64,000 bases of DNA from Dendrolimus kikuchii (GCA_019925095.2 CM034389.1:25780935-25844934), one strand, 5' to 3'. Shown: positions 10,923 to 22,333, counted from the stretch's first letter. Translations and numbers: made by a program. Notes: generated by a model from the letters alone, not told the origin.

Positions 10923-10956
10923 ATAAAAGATGGTGGAGGGTGCCGCGCCGCGCAGT
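10923..10956 (+). promoter_or_regulatory. Predicted core promoter (TATA-like box plus initiator)
   Basis: ATAAAAG at 10923-10929 lies about 30 bp upstream of CAGT at 10953-10956, with A 10954 as the likely start. This is the expected TATA-initiator spacing. The predicted start codon follows at 10990, so the 5' UTR would be about 36 nt. This is a prediction from sequence. Confidence 0.5.
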
Positions 10957-10989
10957 GCACCCGTTGTCTCGGACCCAAGACGGCCTATC

Positions 10990-13900
10990 ATGGGGAGAGA
11001 GGTAAATCAGCATATTTTTACAATTATAAGTGATTAATTGAATTACAAATTAAAAATATTTAATTGGATTGAAAATTTAATTATTCAGATAAATAAATAC
11101 CGAACACATTATACTACTCACGAAAATAAATAAACAAGAAAATAGTGGGTATATTTTTTGCTAAAATTAGACATTATTTGTGTTTATAACTATTGGTTGG
11201 GACCTTAATAAATACTTATAATAATATTAAGTATAAAGCTTTATTTTATTTCAGAAATCATACAATATTTATTTCATTATATGTATTAAAGGTGCATTCG
11301 AATTTACGTTTAATAAGATTTACGTGTCCAGTGAGTTAATTATGTATGAAGTCATTTTTATTAATTTTTTTTTTATTAGTGACGGCTTACATTTGTTTAA
11401 CTGCATAAAACTAAAACGAAACGTTCAGATGTTAAATAAATAAATTGATAATAATTAAAATAATAGTGCTTTCGAAGATAATGACGTTGAATATTATCAT
11501 TTTTATTATTTCCAGTCCCTATAAATGACATTCTTATTTCCAGGTACTTGTGGCAGTGTTGTGCTGCTTAACGCTAGGTGATGTGCTAGCTAACCAATCA
11601 ATTAAACAAGTTAAAGAGAGTGAAAGTACAGCTAGTGTACCTAGATTATACCGCAACGTGCCTATAGGAGTCTACGCCAGTGCCGCACCACATGGAGCTT
11701 TTTCGTTTCAAATCCCAACTTTCGCACAAATTAAGACTGCAGCATCGCGTCTCATACCAGTGAAAGAAGAAGCAACCTTTATCCAAAATACAAACGCCTT
11801 TTTAAAGGATTCGTATGGAAATCGATTTGTAGAGACACCGCAAAATGTAGCTTTCAAGACTACATTCCCTCAACAGTTTGTACAACTTCAGGACTTGCCT
11901 CTACATCTTTCACAGCCATTAACTGCAGCGTCCCCTAATTTTGAGTTGAAACCAACCCAGTTTGTGATCGGACCTCATTACAAATTGCCGATGCAAGCAG
12001 CTCCAGCAAGATATGGTGTGCCACAAACTGTTGTTTTCTCGGAAAATGTGAAAAGTTTTGCACCATCTCAAGGCTTTGGCGTACCACAAAGTTTGATCCC
12101 TGCCCAAACTTCAGCGCCAGCACATAGTCATATTACTCATGCTACACAACATAGCGCAGCTCCATCGCAGCAGTTCGCTGCAACGTTAAATTTCGCAGCC
12201 CCACACAATTTTGGAACGTCCTACAGTTTTGTACCTTCTACTGCTCAAACTCATCCTAAAGCTGAACAACAATCTACTAGTAACAAAGCCGTCTACAGTA
12301 ACACTCAGGCACCGCAACATTTTGAAAATTTAAAGAGTGACTATAAGTTTCAGCGGTTAGAAGAAGCGCCAAAAGAAAGTCAGGCTTTGAAAAAGACTCC
12401 CCTACCCACAGTGCACAGTGAAAATGCAAAGCTGCAAGAAGTACCTACTGAGCACACTGTTACGACAGTAGTCAACGGACAAAAAACTACAGTGAGTTTG
12501 CAAACCAATCCTCCAATTCCTTTACTTGATATAAGTCTCCTGGAGCCACTTACGTTTAAAAACCCTTTAGTGCCCCAAGTGCAACATTTCTTACCAAGAA
12601 TCAACCAAGCAACTTATCATAAATTGCCCAGTGTTGACGAAGCAACAAATTATCAGAAGGAATTTATGGTACAAAAAACTAAGTCTTATGATTCGGGAAT
12701 CATTAAAGGCAAACCTCAAAAAGATAATACTAAAAAGAAACCAAAGAAAACACAATCACCTAAGGATGAGGAACCAGTACAACCACAACACAAAGGGACG
12801 CCTCATAGACCCAGTTTGGATGAAAGTCCAGAAATAACATACGAAATCAATATGCCAGGATACAAAGAAACTTATAAAGAACAAGCTATAAAATACAATA
12901 AGGAAACCCAGTCTGAACCTGTTCACTATACTTATGGGTCAAAGACAGAAAAAGATCCTGTGACCTATAGTTATGTCCATCATTCTAAAGAACCATTACA
13001 AGTAAAAGAAATACATTATCAAAGCGATGGTAAGGGGCCACTGCAGTTAATATATAATTTCAATCCTGAAGAGAAACATACTGAAAATGAAAGTCCTGCG
13101 CCGCAACAGGCTGAACATTCAAGAGAAAGTCAGAAATCGGAAGGGGATCAACCTAAATATCATAATGTAGAGCACCATAATTCCCACCACCAAGAATCGC
13201 CAAGAAATTATAATCAGCCGGCTCAATACCACGAACCAGCACATCACCGTGACGAAAATTCCTATCAACCAAACCATGTTGAAAATGATAAAAGACATCA
13301 TCATGAAGAACTCAGGCATCCAAAAGCTAAACATGAGCAAGAAAAGTATAGACCAAATCAAGCTCACTATGGGTCTGTCCAGCAATCACCCGAGTATTAT
13401 CCTCAAGCACTTCAATCACCGGTGACTACAGCGGAATATCATCCACTAAATCAATATGAGGATGAGATTCGTTTTTTACCTCCAATTAAGTCAGAAAGTA
13501 TTAGAGTAGATCCAAACCAACATATACAAAAGCATCCACAATCGCAGAGTCCTTCGCCTGAAACCTCGCAGAACCCGCACCCTTCCTCTGCACCACACGA
13601 CGAACAATATACCCCAATACAAAAACACAGTTACTCAAATACACCACCTCAACACATACATGAAAAATCTAAAAGAATAATAATCCAAGAAGAAACTCCG
13701 GAAGAAATGCACTCCTTGAGAGAACAACTTAAAGCTGAAATGATTGACGAGGAAGAAAACAATGAAGAAGATTTTGAAAAAGCTTATAAAAATGCAGCAG
13801 TTGGATTCCCAGCATATTATAGAAAACAAACTGATGAAGAAAAAGATATTTACAATCCTGAAAGTTATGGAATTCCACGTGAGCATAGTGATTATCATAT

Positions 13901-14510
13901 TGATCATTCACCTTTCCAGCAATACCAAAGAGACGGTGACGAGTATCCTAAAGAAGCGAGGTTAAATTATAAAGACGCAAGAGACAGCATGAAGGAAGAT
14001 TATTTCTTAGACTATTCTGTTAGCAAGCCTAAGAGTTTAACTGATAGATATACGAAAAAAGCGGATTATTACAAATTGTACAAGAAACAAAGACCTGAGA
14101 AATTGTTTGCGTCTGATGAAGATAAGAAGAAAGAGAAAAGTGCGAAGTACACGGCGATTCCATACGATTACCCGGCGAAAACACAAAAACCTAAAGGACA
14201 ATATTTCGCTCAGTATAAAGCAGCACCGCACGTTTATGAGTATGATTACTCCAAAGAGACGCCGAGAGACAATTCGGCGCATGCTTCGAGGCCCTTCCAA
14301 AGGTACAAGTCGAAGACGTTTTTCGTCGAACCTCAGTTCCAATACGGGTTCGAACCAGTTGCAATTCCGCGGTTATTGGATAGTGAGCTAGCGGCGATGG
14401 CGAGCAACAATAGTCCGGAAAGTGAAAAGCCAGGCATGAGGAAAAAGTTGTACAAAGAAAACTGGTATATCAAGAAAACAAGCACGAGAGGCGGCAAGCC
14501 CGCTAGCTGA
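10990..14510 (+). CDS. Secreted low-complexity His/Gln/Pro/Tyr-rich protein (two coding exons)
   Basis: Predicted exon 1 is 10990-11001 (ATG GGG AGA GAG, then donor GTAAAT); exon 2 is 11544-14510 after acceptor TTATTTCCAG. The join is in phase and gives a start MGREVLVAVLCCLTLGDVLA, a good cleavable signal peptide; without exon 1 the long frame has no ATG before the hydrophobic core. The mature protein, about 970 aa, has an N-terminal Ala/Pro/Gln/Phe-rich part, a central Lys/Pro and Tyr-rich part with TYxYG-like pieces, a His/Gln/Pro-rich stretch (about residues 500-720) and an acidic then basic Tyr/Lys-rich C-terminus. No enzymatic domain, membrane segment or chitin-binding R&R consensus was recognised. 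A very short first exon ending inside the signal peptide is typical of insect cuticle and extracellular-matrix genes, so a secreted structural or matrix role is inferred, not shown. Confidence 0.85.
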
Positions 14511-14565
14511 TAAGACTTATTTATTTTATTAAATAGTTTTTAAGTATTAGTTTGCCAAATAAGTT

Positions 14566-14571
14566 AATAAA
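14566..14571 (+). terminator. Polyadenylation signal of the secreted-protein gene
   Basis: AATAAA 56 nt after the stop codon, followed by the T/G-rich sequence TGATTTTGTATGTTCC. Confidence 0.7.
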
Positions 14572-14599
14572 ATGATTTTGTATGTTCCTTTGCTTATAT

Positions 14600-15469
14600 T
14601 TTGAACAAGTCGAACGAATGCCCACATAATGAAGGTTTCGTAGTGATGACCAACGTCCACTGTTTTAGTCTCTTGGCTTATAGTATCTTAAAAAGTACTT
14701 TATTTAAAGTACTTTATATCTAAAAAGGAATCTCATTCAAAGAAATTTTAATTAAGTCTTTTTTAAAATTACCCTACTGATTTTTTCAATGTAAAAGAGT
14801 TGCTGAAAGATATTATATGAGTTTCGAAATTGATATCTGAACATCTTGTATACTAGGTCACTAATTAACATATGATTTTTAATACCACTCTAACGATAGC
14901 CTACACCACAATATAATGATAATAAAAATTGTAATTCCTATAGTGGCAACCCCTGATTTTTACTTTTTTATCATTTCACTATATCATTGTGTTATTACCA
15001 AATATCAGCTATATCCAGTGATTTCTGAGAAAATGACTATGACATACAATATTCCTTAAATTGTCATTATTTATTCAATTACGTTCTTATTAAAATGTCG
15101 CTAGAAGTCAAAAAATAGATTTGATTACATTTCATGTAGCTACTTAATATATATTTTAAAATAATTAAGGAAAGTAGTTTGGATACGTTATGTTTGATCT
15201 TGCGTAACATCACTTTCGCTATCAACATTACGCGATGAAAATTAGTTCTGGTCAAATTTTTTTGTTCATCACAAAAAAACAAAACCTAACATTACTCCGT
15301 ACAAAATCAGTCACCGTGGAAAGGCAAAAAGTTCTATCGGTTTAGAATGCAATAGACCGGACTTGAACAAATTTCTACAACGTTGAGAAAATAAATATTT
15401 CCCGATGTCTTGCAAATGAAATTGCTATTTACCAAGCGTTTCTTCATTTTCTAGTCGGATTTTAATCTT
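14600..15469. other. No gene seen (intergenic)
   Basis: AT-rich sequence between the secreted-protein gene and the R1-clade element. No domain, and no repeat shared with the window. Confidence 0.5.
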
Positions 15470-15768
15470 AAAAGCGTATGCGAAGCAGTCGCAAATGCCC
15501 GTGCTCTTCTCGAAAATTGCAATTTTCCGCGCTTTTTCTCCCCCGAAAAGCGATAAATTGCGATAATAGTTGTGTAGTGACAGTGTACAGTGTTTTTTAG
15601 TTCGATTCCGGCGCGAATCAGTTGTTTTTCGACTGAGGTGAGTTTTTAAGCTCTATTCGCTTTGTTTTCGCGCGCTTCGGCGCATTACGCAATACTTAAC
15701 GGTTATTTCGTGTTGTCAGACACACCGGTGCGCTTTCCTGGTCTTGGCGGGAGATAGGGCATCCAGTA

Positions 15769-18700
15769 ATGGATGCCCCTGATTCCAAGTCGGCCCCTGG
15801 GCTTTCGGGTGCCCCTTGTAAAAGGGGACACGTGAAGGCCAAGGATGGTTGGCAGATGGCCGAGATCGGCGAAACGCGGCGGAAAAAAGTCCCGCCCAAA
15901 TTATCAGCCCGACGCAGCAAGTCTGTTGCCGGGCCCCGCCCGCGGTGCCAGGCTGATGCCGTTATCACGGCGACAACCGAGGCACCTGAATCGCTAGGAA
16001 GGGCGGCGTCGGTGGTGGATCTCACCATAGACGCCCCCGAGGCTAGGAATAACGTGATGGGGCCACCTGCGGCACCCGTCACGCATAGGGCTCCGTCTGG
16101 CCGTGCGGCACGTAACAGTGCGGCACGCCCAGACATAGATAGGGAAGTGCTGCTCGCGGCAAACTCAGCTGTTTGCCTGGCTGTGAGTGCCGCGAGCACC
16201 ATAGTCGAGTACGCATACATGGCGCCGTCGACCTCTGCGCGAGCTTCACCCGTGCACGGGGACGGCGCGTATGTACAGCACGAAGACATCCCACCGTCCG
16301 GTAGCGTCCCAGACTCGCTGGAGAACGCGCTCGACGGTGCGATTCGCGCGTTCAATTGTTCCCGCCCCAATTCGCCTGCCTGTAGCTTGGTCTATACGGC
16401 GGCCGGATCGGCGGCGGCAGAGAACGGGTGCCCCACGACGACGGTGTCAAATAGCGCATGGGCTTCACCCATGCCGACGACATCGGTCTGCGACATATCG
16501 GGTCGCAGCGTCGGGGACGGCCGCTCCACGACACCGGTTGCCGCGCGGGCTTCACTCGCGTCAACAACCGGGGTCGTGTGCAGGGACTCTGTAGGCGCGA
16601 CAGCGGCGGCCCCTTCGTCTTCCTTCCCTACTGGGATGGGAGCCGCTGTCGCAATGTCGGCGCCTGTGGGTACAGCGGCTGCGGCGGCGGCGACGACGGC
16701 TACGTCCCCGTCTTCGGCAGCAGCGGCGGCGGCGGATTCGGCGTCTTCGTGCTTGTTGTTTCCAGCATCGATGCCATCGGCCTCGGGTTCGGCGACGCTG
16801 TCTACGTCTTCGGCGGCAACCGTGCCCATATCGTGTTCCCCCGTTTTTGTGGCCGGATCGAGGTCGCGCTTTTGGGACCGGTCCCAAAGCAGCGACGCCG
16901 ACTCGGCCGCTACGTCGGGTGCCTCCACCCCAGCGCGCGCGCGCTCGCCTTTGCGCCCCGCGGGGGGCGCAACCGCGTCGGTACTCGCGGGTGCGGAGGC
17001 CTTCCTCCGCACCGAGGGGGGGGAAAAAGGGCGTAAGGCGCGCAAGGCCACCGCCGCCAAACTGGCCGCGGCTAGCCAGTGCGCCGCCCTCGTAGGGGAC
17101 GTCTCGTCCTTCGGCCCAGGGGAGCTCCGCCTCGCGGCGAGCGCCCAAGTGGCCGAAATCCTTCAAATTGCCCAGACGTCGGGCAATCTGAAGGGGGGCT
17201 ACGTGCGTCGGCTGAAGGATGCCGCGAACAGGTTGTCGGACATTGTCGACACCCTGGCCACGCGGAATCCGGAAACCGAGGCATGGAGGCTCGGAAACGA
17301 AAATGCGCGTTTGCGCATGGAATTGAACTCATTGCGGGGGGAAAATCTTTCCTACCGTAAGGAGTTTGAGGAAATGCGCAAGGCCCTAAAGGCCTCCGCT
17401 CCGGCTGTGGAGCCGGCGCCCGCTGTTGTGGCGACGCCGCCCCCCGTACCCGTCAAGCGGAAGGCCCGGGCTGTCGCGGCGGAGGTGGCGGCGATTCCGG
17501 AACCGCCCGCCGCGCTCGCTGCGGCTAAAAAACCGCGTCCGGCCCCTGCTGCGGTAGCAGGGCCAAAACCGGTTCCCGTCGACGGGACGGAATCGGCCGC
17601 GGCGCCCGCCGACGGGGCGGCGCCGACGTCCATCCCGATCGGGCCCGGCGGCGGGGAGTTCGATGCGTTTTTGCGAGTCGTGCTCGACGCCGTCGCGCCG
17701 TTCGTTCGCGCGCAATTTGCCGCGATTGAGGACCGGCTGAACCCCGCGCCGACCCTCCGTCCGCCGCTCGCGGCCGACCGAGGTAAGGCGCCGGCGCCCA
17801 GACCGGCGCCTCGCGACCAGGCCACCGGAAGGCCAAGACCAGTCACGGCTGCCGCCGCCGTCCGGCGAGGTCTGGGGGAAGCAAGTACCCCGGTCCCGGT
17901 GGAGGTGGTGGCGGCCCCGGCCGTCGGGGTGGCAGGCTCCCCACTGCCACCGGCCCCCCAAAAAAAGAAGCACAGGGGGGGCGTGAAGCGGACGCTCAGA
18001 AAGCAGCGGAGGGCGGCGCGCGCCGCCGCCGCTGCTTCAGCGGCCTCCGCTACGGTGCCCGCGCCTGTGGTGCCGGCCCCCAGGCAGCGGGCGGCGCTCG
18101 CGGCCGCGACACCGGTCGTCGCGGCGCCCGTCGTCCGCGCTCGCGTCACGCACGTCGCGCCGCCGCTGGCGCCCGTGGCCCCCACCCCCGCCCCGGAGGG
18201 GGGGGCGTGGACCACGGTCGTCAAGCGGAAAAAGGGTAAAGGGGCGAGGGCCGACGGGCCCCCTCCCCTCCCCCAGGCGCAAGCTGCTCCCCTGCCGACG
18301 GGGCGGGGGCAGCAACAGCGGAAACAGGCTGCAAAGCCTGCGGTCGTATTCCGCGAGCCGAAGTCGGCCGCAGTTATCATTAAACTGCTGCCGGCAGCGG
18401 CCGCGAAGGGTGTCGGTTATCGCGAGGTCTTTGCAAAGGCCTCGACGGTGGTCGACATCGCGGCCATGGGCCTCCGCGAGGGGCTGAAGGTGGTGCGGAC
18501 CGTCAGGGACGCGCGTCTCCTCGAGTTCCAGCCGGGACCCGAGAGCGCGGCCAAGGCGGACCGCGTCGCCGAGGCTCTGCGCGGAGCCCTTGTAGGGATG
18601 GCTGAGGTCGTCCGCCCCGTAAAGCGTGGGGAGCTTTACGTCTCTGGGCTGGACGAATCAGTCACGGTCGATGGGCTGCGTGACGCGATCGCGCGCGCCG

Positions 18701-19164
18701 GCAATTGCCGGCGCGACGACGTGCGCACGAAGCACATCGGTGCAGGACCGGGCGGTTTGGGCGCATCATACGTGATGTGCCCCGTCGCTGCTGCCAAAGC
18801 CATCGTCGAGCTGGGCTACCTCGTGGTAGGCTTCACCTCGGCGAGGGTGGAGGCACTGGAAGCCAGACCGATACGTTGTTACCGGTGTTACAACGTCGGC
18901 CATGGCGCCCAGACCTGTCCGGACACGTGCCCGGACCGGACCAACTTGTGTCTCCGCTGCGGTAAGAGCGGACACAAGATGCCGGACTGCACGGCCCGGA
19001 ACCCCCACTGCGCGGCGTGCGCGGCGGGGGGACTCAACGCTGCCCACCCCACGTTGGCGAGGTTCTGCCAGCCTCCCTACGTGAAGGGCAAATTCGTCCA
19101 TCCGAGGACGAAACAACGCACGGGTGTTACGGGAGTACGCGCAATGGACACCTCCAATGCCTAG
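15769..19164 (+). CDS. R1-clade LINE ORF1 protein (gag-like, zinc knuckles)
   Basis: A 1131-aa nucleic-acid-binding protein, expected to form the retrotransposon RNP with the element RNA. The N-terminal two-thirds is Ala/Pro/Ser-rich and low complexity. A charged heptad-like segment at about residues 500-550 (WRLGNENARLRMELNSLRGE) looks coiled-coil. The C-terminus (about residues 1037-1100) has three zinc knuckles: two C-x2-C-x4-H-x4-C (CYRCYNVGHGAQTC, CLRCGKSGHKMPDC) and one longer C-x2-C-x8-H-x6-C. It is unusually long for a LINE ORF1 but uninterrupted. Codon use is strongly GC-biased, unlike the neighbouring host genes. It ends in the overlap ATGCCTAG with ORF2. Long antisense frames across this region are by-products of its GC bias. 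Confidence 0.85.
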   Translation: MDAPDSKSAPGLSGAPCKRGHVKAKDGWQMAEIGETRRKKVPPKLSARRSKSVAGPRPRCQADAVITATTEAPESLGRAASVVDLTIDAPEARNNVMGPPAAPVTHRAPSGRAARNSAARPDIDREVLLAANSAVCLAVSAASTIVEYAYMAPSTSARASPVHGDGAYVQHEDIPPSGSVPDSLENALDGAIRAFNCSRPNSPACSLVYTAAGSAAAENGCPTTTVSNSAWASPMPTTSVCDISGRSVGDGRSTTPVAARASLASTTGVVCRDSVGATAAAPSSSFPTGMGAAVAMSAPVGTAAAAAATTATSPSSAAAAAADSASSCLLFPASMPSASGSATLSTSSAATVPISCSPVFVAGSRSRFWDRSQSSDADSAATSGASTPARARSPLRPAGGATASVLAGAEAFLRTEGGEKGRKARKATAAKLAAASQCAALVGDVSSFGPGELRLAASAQVAEILQIAQTSGNLKGGYVRRLKDAANRLSDIVDTLATRNPETEAWRLGNENARLRMELNSLRGENLSYRKEFEEMRKALKASAPAVEPAPAVVATPPPVPVKRKARAVAAEVAAIPEPPAALAAAKKPRPAPAAVAGPKPVPVDGTESAAAPADGAAPTSIPIGPGGGEFDAFLRVVLDAVAPFVRAQFAAIEDRLNPAPTLRPPLAADRGKAPAPRPAPRDQATGRPRPVTAAAAVRRGLGEASTPVPVEVVAAPAVGVAGSPLPPAPQKKKHRGGVKRTLRKQRRAARAAAAASAASATVPAPVVPAPRQRAALAAATPVVAAPVVRARVTHVAPPLAPVAPTPAPEGGAWTTVVKRKKGKGARADGPPPLPQAQAAPLPTGRGQQQRKQAAKPAVVFREPKSAAVIIKLLPAAAAKGVGYREVFAKASTVVDIAAMGLREGLKVVRTVRDARLLEFQPGPESAAKADRVAEALRGALVGMAEVVRPVKRGELYVSGLDESVTVDGLRDAIARAGNCRRDDVRTKHIGAGPGGLGASYVMCPVAAAKAIVELGYLVVGFTSARVEALEARPIRCYRCYNVGHGAQTCPDTCPDRTNLCLRCGKSGHKMPDCTARNPHCAACAAGGLNAAHPTLARFCQPPYVKGKFVHPRTKQRTGVTGVRAMDTSNA

Positions 19165-22100
19165 TACGCCCGTAACAATACTATTTCAGGCGAACGTAAA
19201 CCACTCCCCCACCGCTCAGGATTTGTGCCTGCAGGCGATGGCGGAGTGGCAAGCGAACTTGGCCGTAATAAGCGAACCTTATTACGTGCCGCCTTGCGGC
19301 AATTGGGTGGGCGACCTCGATGACGTGGTAGCGGTGGTGGCCAGAGCCGGTTCTGGCACACCGCTTACATGTCTCGAAAGAGGAAAGGGCTATGCGGTGG
19401 CGGAGAGCGGGAGTATCGTCGTCATAGGCGTTTACTTTTCGCGCAACCGCCCCCTGGCGGAGTTCGAGCTTCACTTGGACGCCATCAGGGCTGCCATAGG
19501 CAGATTGTCGCCTAAAACGATCTTCGTAATGGGCGACTTTAACGCAAAGCACTGTTCCTGGGGAAATGCGTTCACGGAACCTAGGGGCCGGACGGTTGAG
19601 GAATGGGCTCTTCAATCCGGCCTGACCATATTGAACCAGGGATCGGTCCAGACCTGCGTGCGCGCGCGGGGTGGATCGGTCATCGACCTGTCATTCGCCA
19701 CTCATGCGGCCGCCCGCAGAGTTGTCGGATGGAGGGTGCTGGAGGAGGTGGAGTCGCTCTCTGATCATCGGTACATCAGATTTGAGCTTACCCCCTCCTC
19801 CGGTCCGAGCCCTGTTCATCGCCCCCCTCTCCTCCCGCGTTGGGCCCTTACCAAGCTCGATCCGGAGCAGGCCGAGGAGTGGGCACTCACGGAAAGCTGG
19901 GCCTACCCAGTCGAATTCGAGAACCTGGAGTCGCAGGCAGAGCACATGCGCAAGACCCTGACGAGGGTTTGCGACGCGGCGATGCCTCGCGTCTCCAAGC
20001 GGCAGCCTCCGTGCAAGCAGGTCCACTGGTGGACCGAGGAGCTGGGCGAGATGCGAAAGGCAGTTCGCATCATCAGCCACAGGCTCAAACGCTGCAGGGC
20101 GCGCCGTCCTCCGGACTACGTCGCGGAAAATGGACTCGTGGGAGAGTTTAGGGAGGCCAGAAAGGCCCTTTCGATTGCAATACTGCAAGCGAAAGCCCGG
20201 GCTCGGGCCGAGCTCCTCGAGACGCTCGATCGGGATCCTTGGGGGCGTCCGTACCGTGGGGCCCGCAACACGTTGCGGCCTTGCACATCCACGGTCACGG
20301 AAACGCTCGAACCCGAGGTGCTCCGGTCGGTTATCGACGGGCTCTTCCCGGATCCGGGAAACTTCACTCCCCCCAGTATGGGTCCACCCGTTCCCGACAC
20401 CCCCACGGACGAGGAGCCTCACTTCATCTCCGAGGGGGAACTAGACGTTGCCCTGGACCGGCTCCGGGGCAGGAAGACGGCACCGGGACCCGACGGGGTT
20501 CCAGGTCGACTCCTCTTCCTGGCCGCTAAACATCTACGCGGCCAGCTGCGGGAACTGTTCGAAGCCTGTATTCGCGCAGGTCGGTTCCCGTCGCAATGGA
20601 AGGAGGGTCGTTTGTGCCTGATTCCCAAGGGAGGTCGGCCTCCCAACGATCCGTCCGCCTTCAGGCCCATAGTGCTGCTGAACGAGGTCGCTAAGGTCTT
20701 CGAAAAGATCTTGGCGGAGCGGCTCGTGAAGCATCTCGACGCTGTGGAGCCGGGGCTTTCAGAAACGCAGTTCGGGTTTCGGCGGAGGCGCTCCACGATG
20801 GACGCCTTCGAGACGCTGCGAACGTCAACGGACGAAGCCGTCCAAGCGAAGGATGTCGTTCTTGCGGTGTCGCTAGACATAGCGAACGCCTTTAACAGCC
20901 TCCCTCATGAGACGATCAGGGAGGGGCTCCGCGCGCATGGAGTCCCCCCGTACCTCACGAGGCTGTTGGGCGCGTACCTGCAGGATCGACATATCCTTTG
21001 GGAGGGCGGTGAGTCCGGCAATCCCGAGTTAGGTCGTCGACGCGTCGCGTGCGGCGTTCCACAGGGGTCGGTCCTCGGGCCGATTCTTTGGAACGTAGGT
21101 TATGACTGGATCCTTCGGGTTCCGGTCCTGCCCGGGGTAGGGCTGATCTGCTTTGCGGACGACACCCTACTCACGGCACGCGCTGCGTCATTTGCGGAAT
21201 CCGTGGACGTCGCCAACGCCGGGTTGGCGATTGTCGTAGATCGAATAGCTAGGCTGGGCTTGAGGGTCTCCCCCGCGAAAACGGAGGCCATCATGTTCCA
21301 TAGGAAATTTCGCAATCCCCCCGCGGACTTGACCGTTTCGGTCCAAGGGGTGGCCATTAGAGTAGGGCCCCAGATGAAATATCTGGGGCTAGTTCTCGAT
21401 GGGAAATGGCTGTTCAAAGCGCACTTTGAGCAGCTAGTTCCCAAACTCGTCAAATCCGCGGGCGCACTCTCGAGGCTGCTTCCCAACGTAGGGGGCCCGG
21501 GAGGTGCGACGCGGAAACTTTACTCTGGCATCCTGAGGAGTATGGCACTGTACGGTGCACCCGTCTGGTCCATTGCACTTCACCGCCACAACAGAACCCT
21601 ACTGCATCGGGCGCAGCAGGTTCTGGCCGTGAGGACCATACGGGGGTATCGCACAGTGTCGCGGACGGCGGCCACCCTCCTGGCAGGCGATCCGCCCTGG
21701 CATCTCCAGGCGGACGTCCTGACAGTGGTGCGCCGCACCCGGCAGGATGCCCTAGCTAGAGGCCTGACCTTCTGTCAGGTCGAAATCGAGGCGATCAGGA
21801 AGCGGGAAACCGCCTCCATGATCGCCATCTGGTCTCAAGAGCTCGACAACCCTGCGGCCTATGGCGGCTACACGGTGGATGCAATCAGGCCACAGCTGAC
21901 GGAATGGGTCAACCGCACCAGCGGCACCCTGACCTTCAGGACGACACAGATACTTACCGGACACGGATGTTTCGATAAGTATCTGTGTCGCATTGTGGGC
22001 TGCTTGCCTTCCCCGGACTGCCGCCAGTGCGGCGCGCTCGACACGGCGTTACACACGCTAGTCGAGTGCGCCGCATGGGCGCCGCAGCGTTTCGAACTTG

Positions 22101-22333
22101 AGACGCACGTAGGTCCAGTCGACTCGCTCTGCGACTTGGTCAAGGCCATGTTGCAGAGCAGCGACAATTGGGGGGCTGCGGTTACTTTTTGCGAGACAGT
22201 AATGTCACTCAAGGAGGCCGCAGAACGAGACAGGGAGAGAAGTCCTGCAGCGCGTGCCAATGCGTCTTCTCGAGGTCGCCGGCCTTCAGCTGGCACCCGG
22301 AGAGGCAGGTACGCGCATTACTTCCCTCCCTGA
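19157..22333 (+). CDS. R1-clade LINE ORF2: endonuclease-reverse transcriptase
   Basis: Start chosen at the ATG of ATGCCTAG (19157), which overlaps the ORF1 stop; the frame stays open upstream to 19124. 1058 aa. The N-terminal AP-type endonuclease (about 1-215) keeps QANVNHS, the catalytic Glu of SEPY, GDFNAKHCSWG, VIDLSFA and LSDHRYI. The reverse transcriptase (about 440-740) keeps FRPIVLLNEVAKVFEK, SLDIANAFNSLPH, GVPQGSVLGPILWN and the catalytic FADD box (about residue 666). A C-terminal C-x2-C-x7-H-x4-C motif starts near residue 955. All expected catalytic residues are present and there is no internal stop, so it could be functional. It would nick target DNA and prime reverse transcription of the element RNA. 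Confidence 0.9.
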   Translation: MPSTPVTILFQANVNHSPTAQDLCLQAMAEWQANLAVISEPYYVPPCGNWVGDLDDVVAVVARAGSGTPLTCLERGKGYAVAESGSIVVIGVYFSRNRPLAEFELHLDAIRAAIGRLSPKTIFVMGDFNAKHCSWGNAFTEPRGRTVEEWALQSGLTILNQGSVQTCVRARGGSVIDLSFATHAAARRVVGWRVLEEVESLSDHRYIRFELTPSSGPSPVHRPPLLPRWALTKLDPEQAEEWALTESWAYPVEFENLESQAEHMRKTLTRVCDAAMPRVSKRQPPCKQVHWWTEELGEMRKAVRIISHRLKRCRARRPPDYVAENGLVGEFREARKALSIAILQAKARARAELLETLDRDPWGRPYRGARNTLRPCTSTVTETLEPEVLRSVIDGLFPDPGNFTPPSMGPPVPDTPTDEEPHFISEGELDVALDRLRGRKTAPGPDGVPGRLLFLAAKHLRGQLRELFEACIRAGRFPSQWKEGRLCLIPKGGRPPNDPSAFRPIVLLNEVAKVFEKILAERLVKHLDAVEPGLSETQFGFRRRRSTMDAFETLRTSTDEAVQAKDVVLAVSLDIANAFNSLPHETIREGLRAHGVPPYLTRLLGAYLQDRHILWEGGESGNPELGRRRVACGVPQGSVLGPILWNVGYDWILRVPVLPGVGLICFADDTLLTARAASFAESVDVANAGLAIVVDRIARLGLRVSPAKTEAIMFHRKFRNPPADLTVSVQGVAIRVGPQMKYLGLVLDGKWLFKAHFEQLVPKLVKSAGALSRLLPNVGGPGGATRKLYSGILRSMALYGAPVWSIALHRHNRTLLHRAQQVLAVRTIRGYRTVSRTAATLLAGDPPWHLQADVLTVVRRTRQDALARGLTFCQVEIEAIRKRETASMIAIWSQELDNPAAYGGYTVDAIRPQLTEWVNRTSGTLTFRTTQILTGHGCFDKYLCRIVGCLPSPDCRQCGALDTALHTLVECAAWAPQRFELETHVGPVDSLCDLVKAMLQSSDNWGAAVTFCETVMSLKEAAERDRERSPAARANASSRGRRPSAGTRRGRYAHYFPP

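Noticed and set aside
13119..14342. Antisense frames within the secreted-protein gene
   Set aside because: Shadows of the coding strand; Phe/Ile/Val-rich composition expected from the reverse of Lys/Glu/His-rich codons.
17352..18380. 342-codon antisense frame, and other long frames on both strands within 15700-22300
   Set aside because: They are by-products of the GC-rich codon bias of ORF1 and ORF2, with low-complexity Ala/Gly/Arg composition and no domain.
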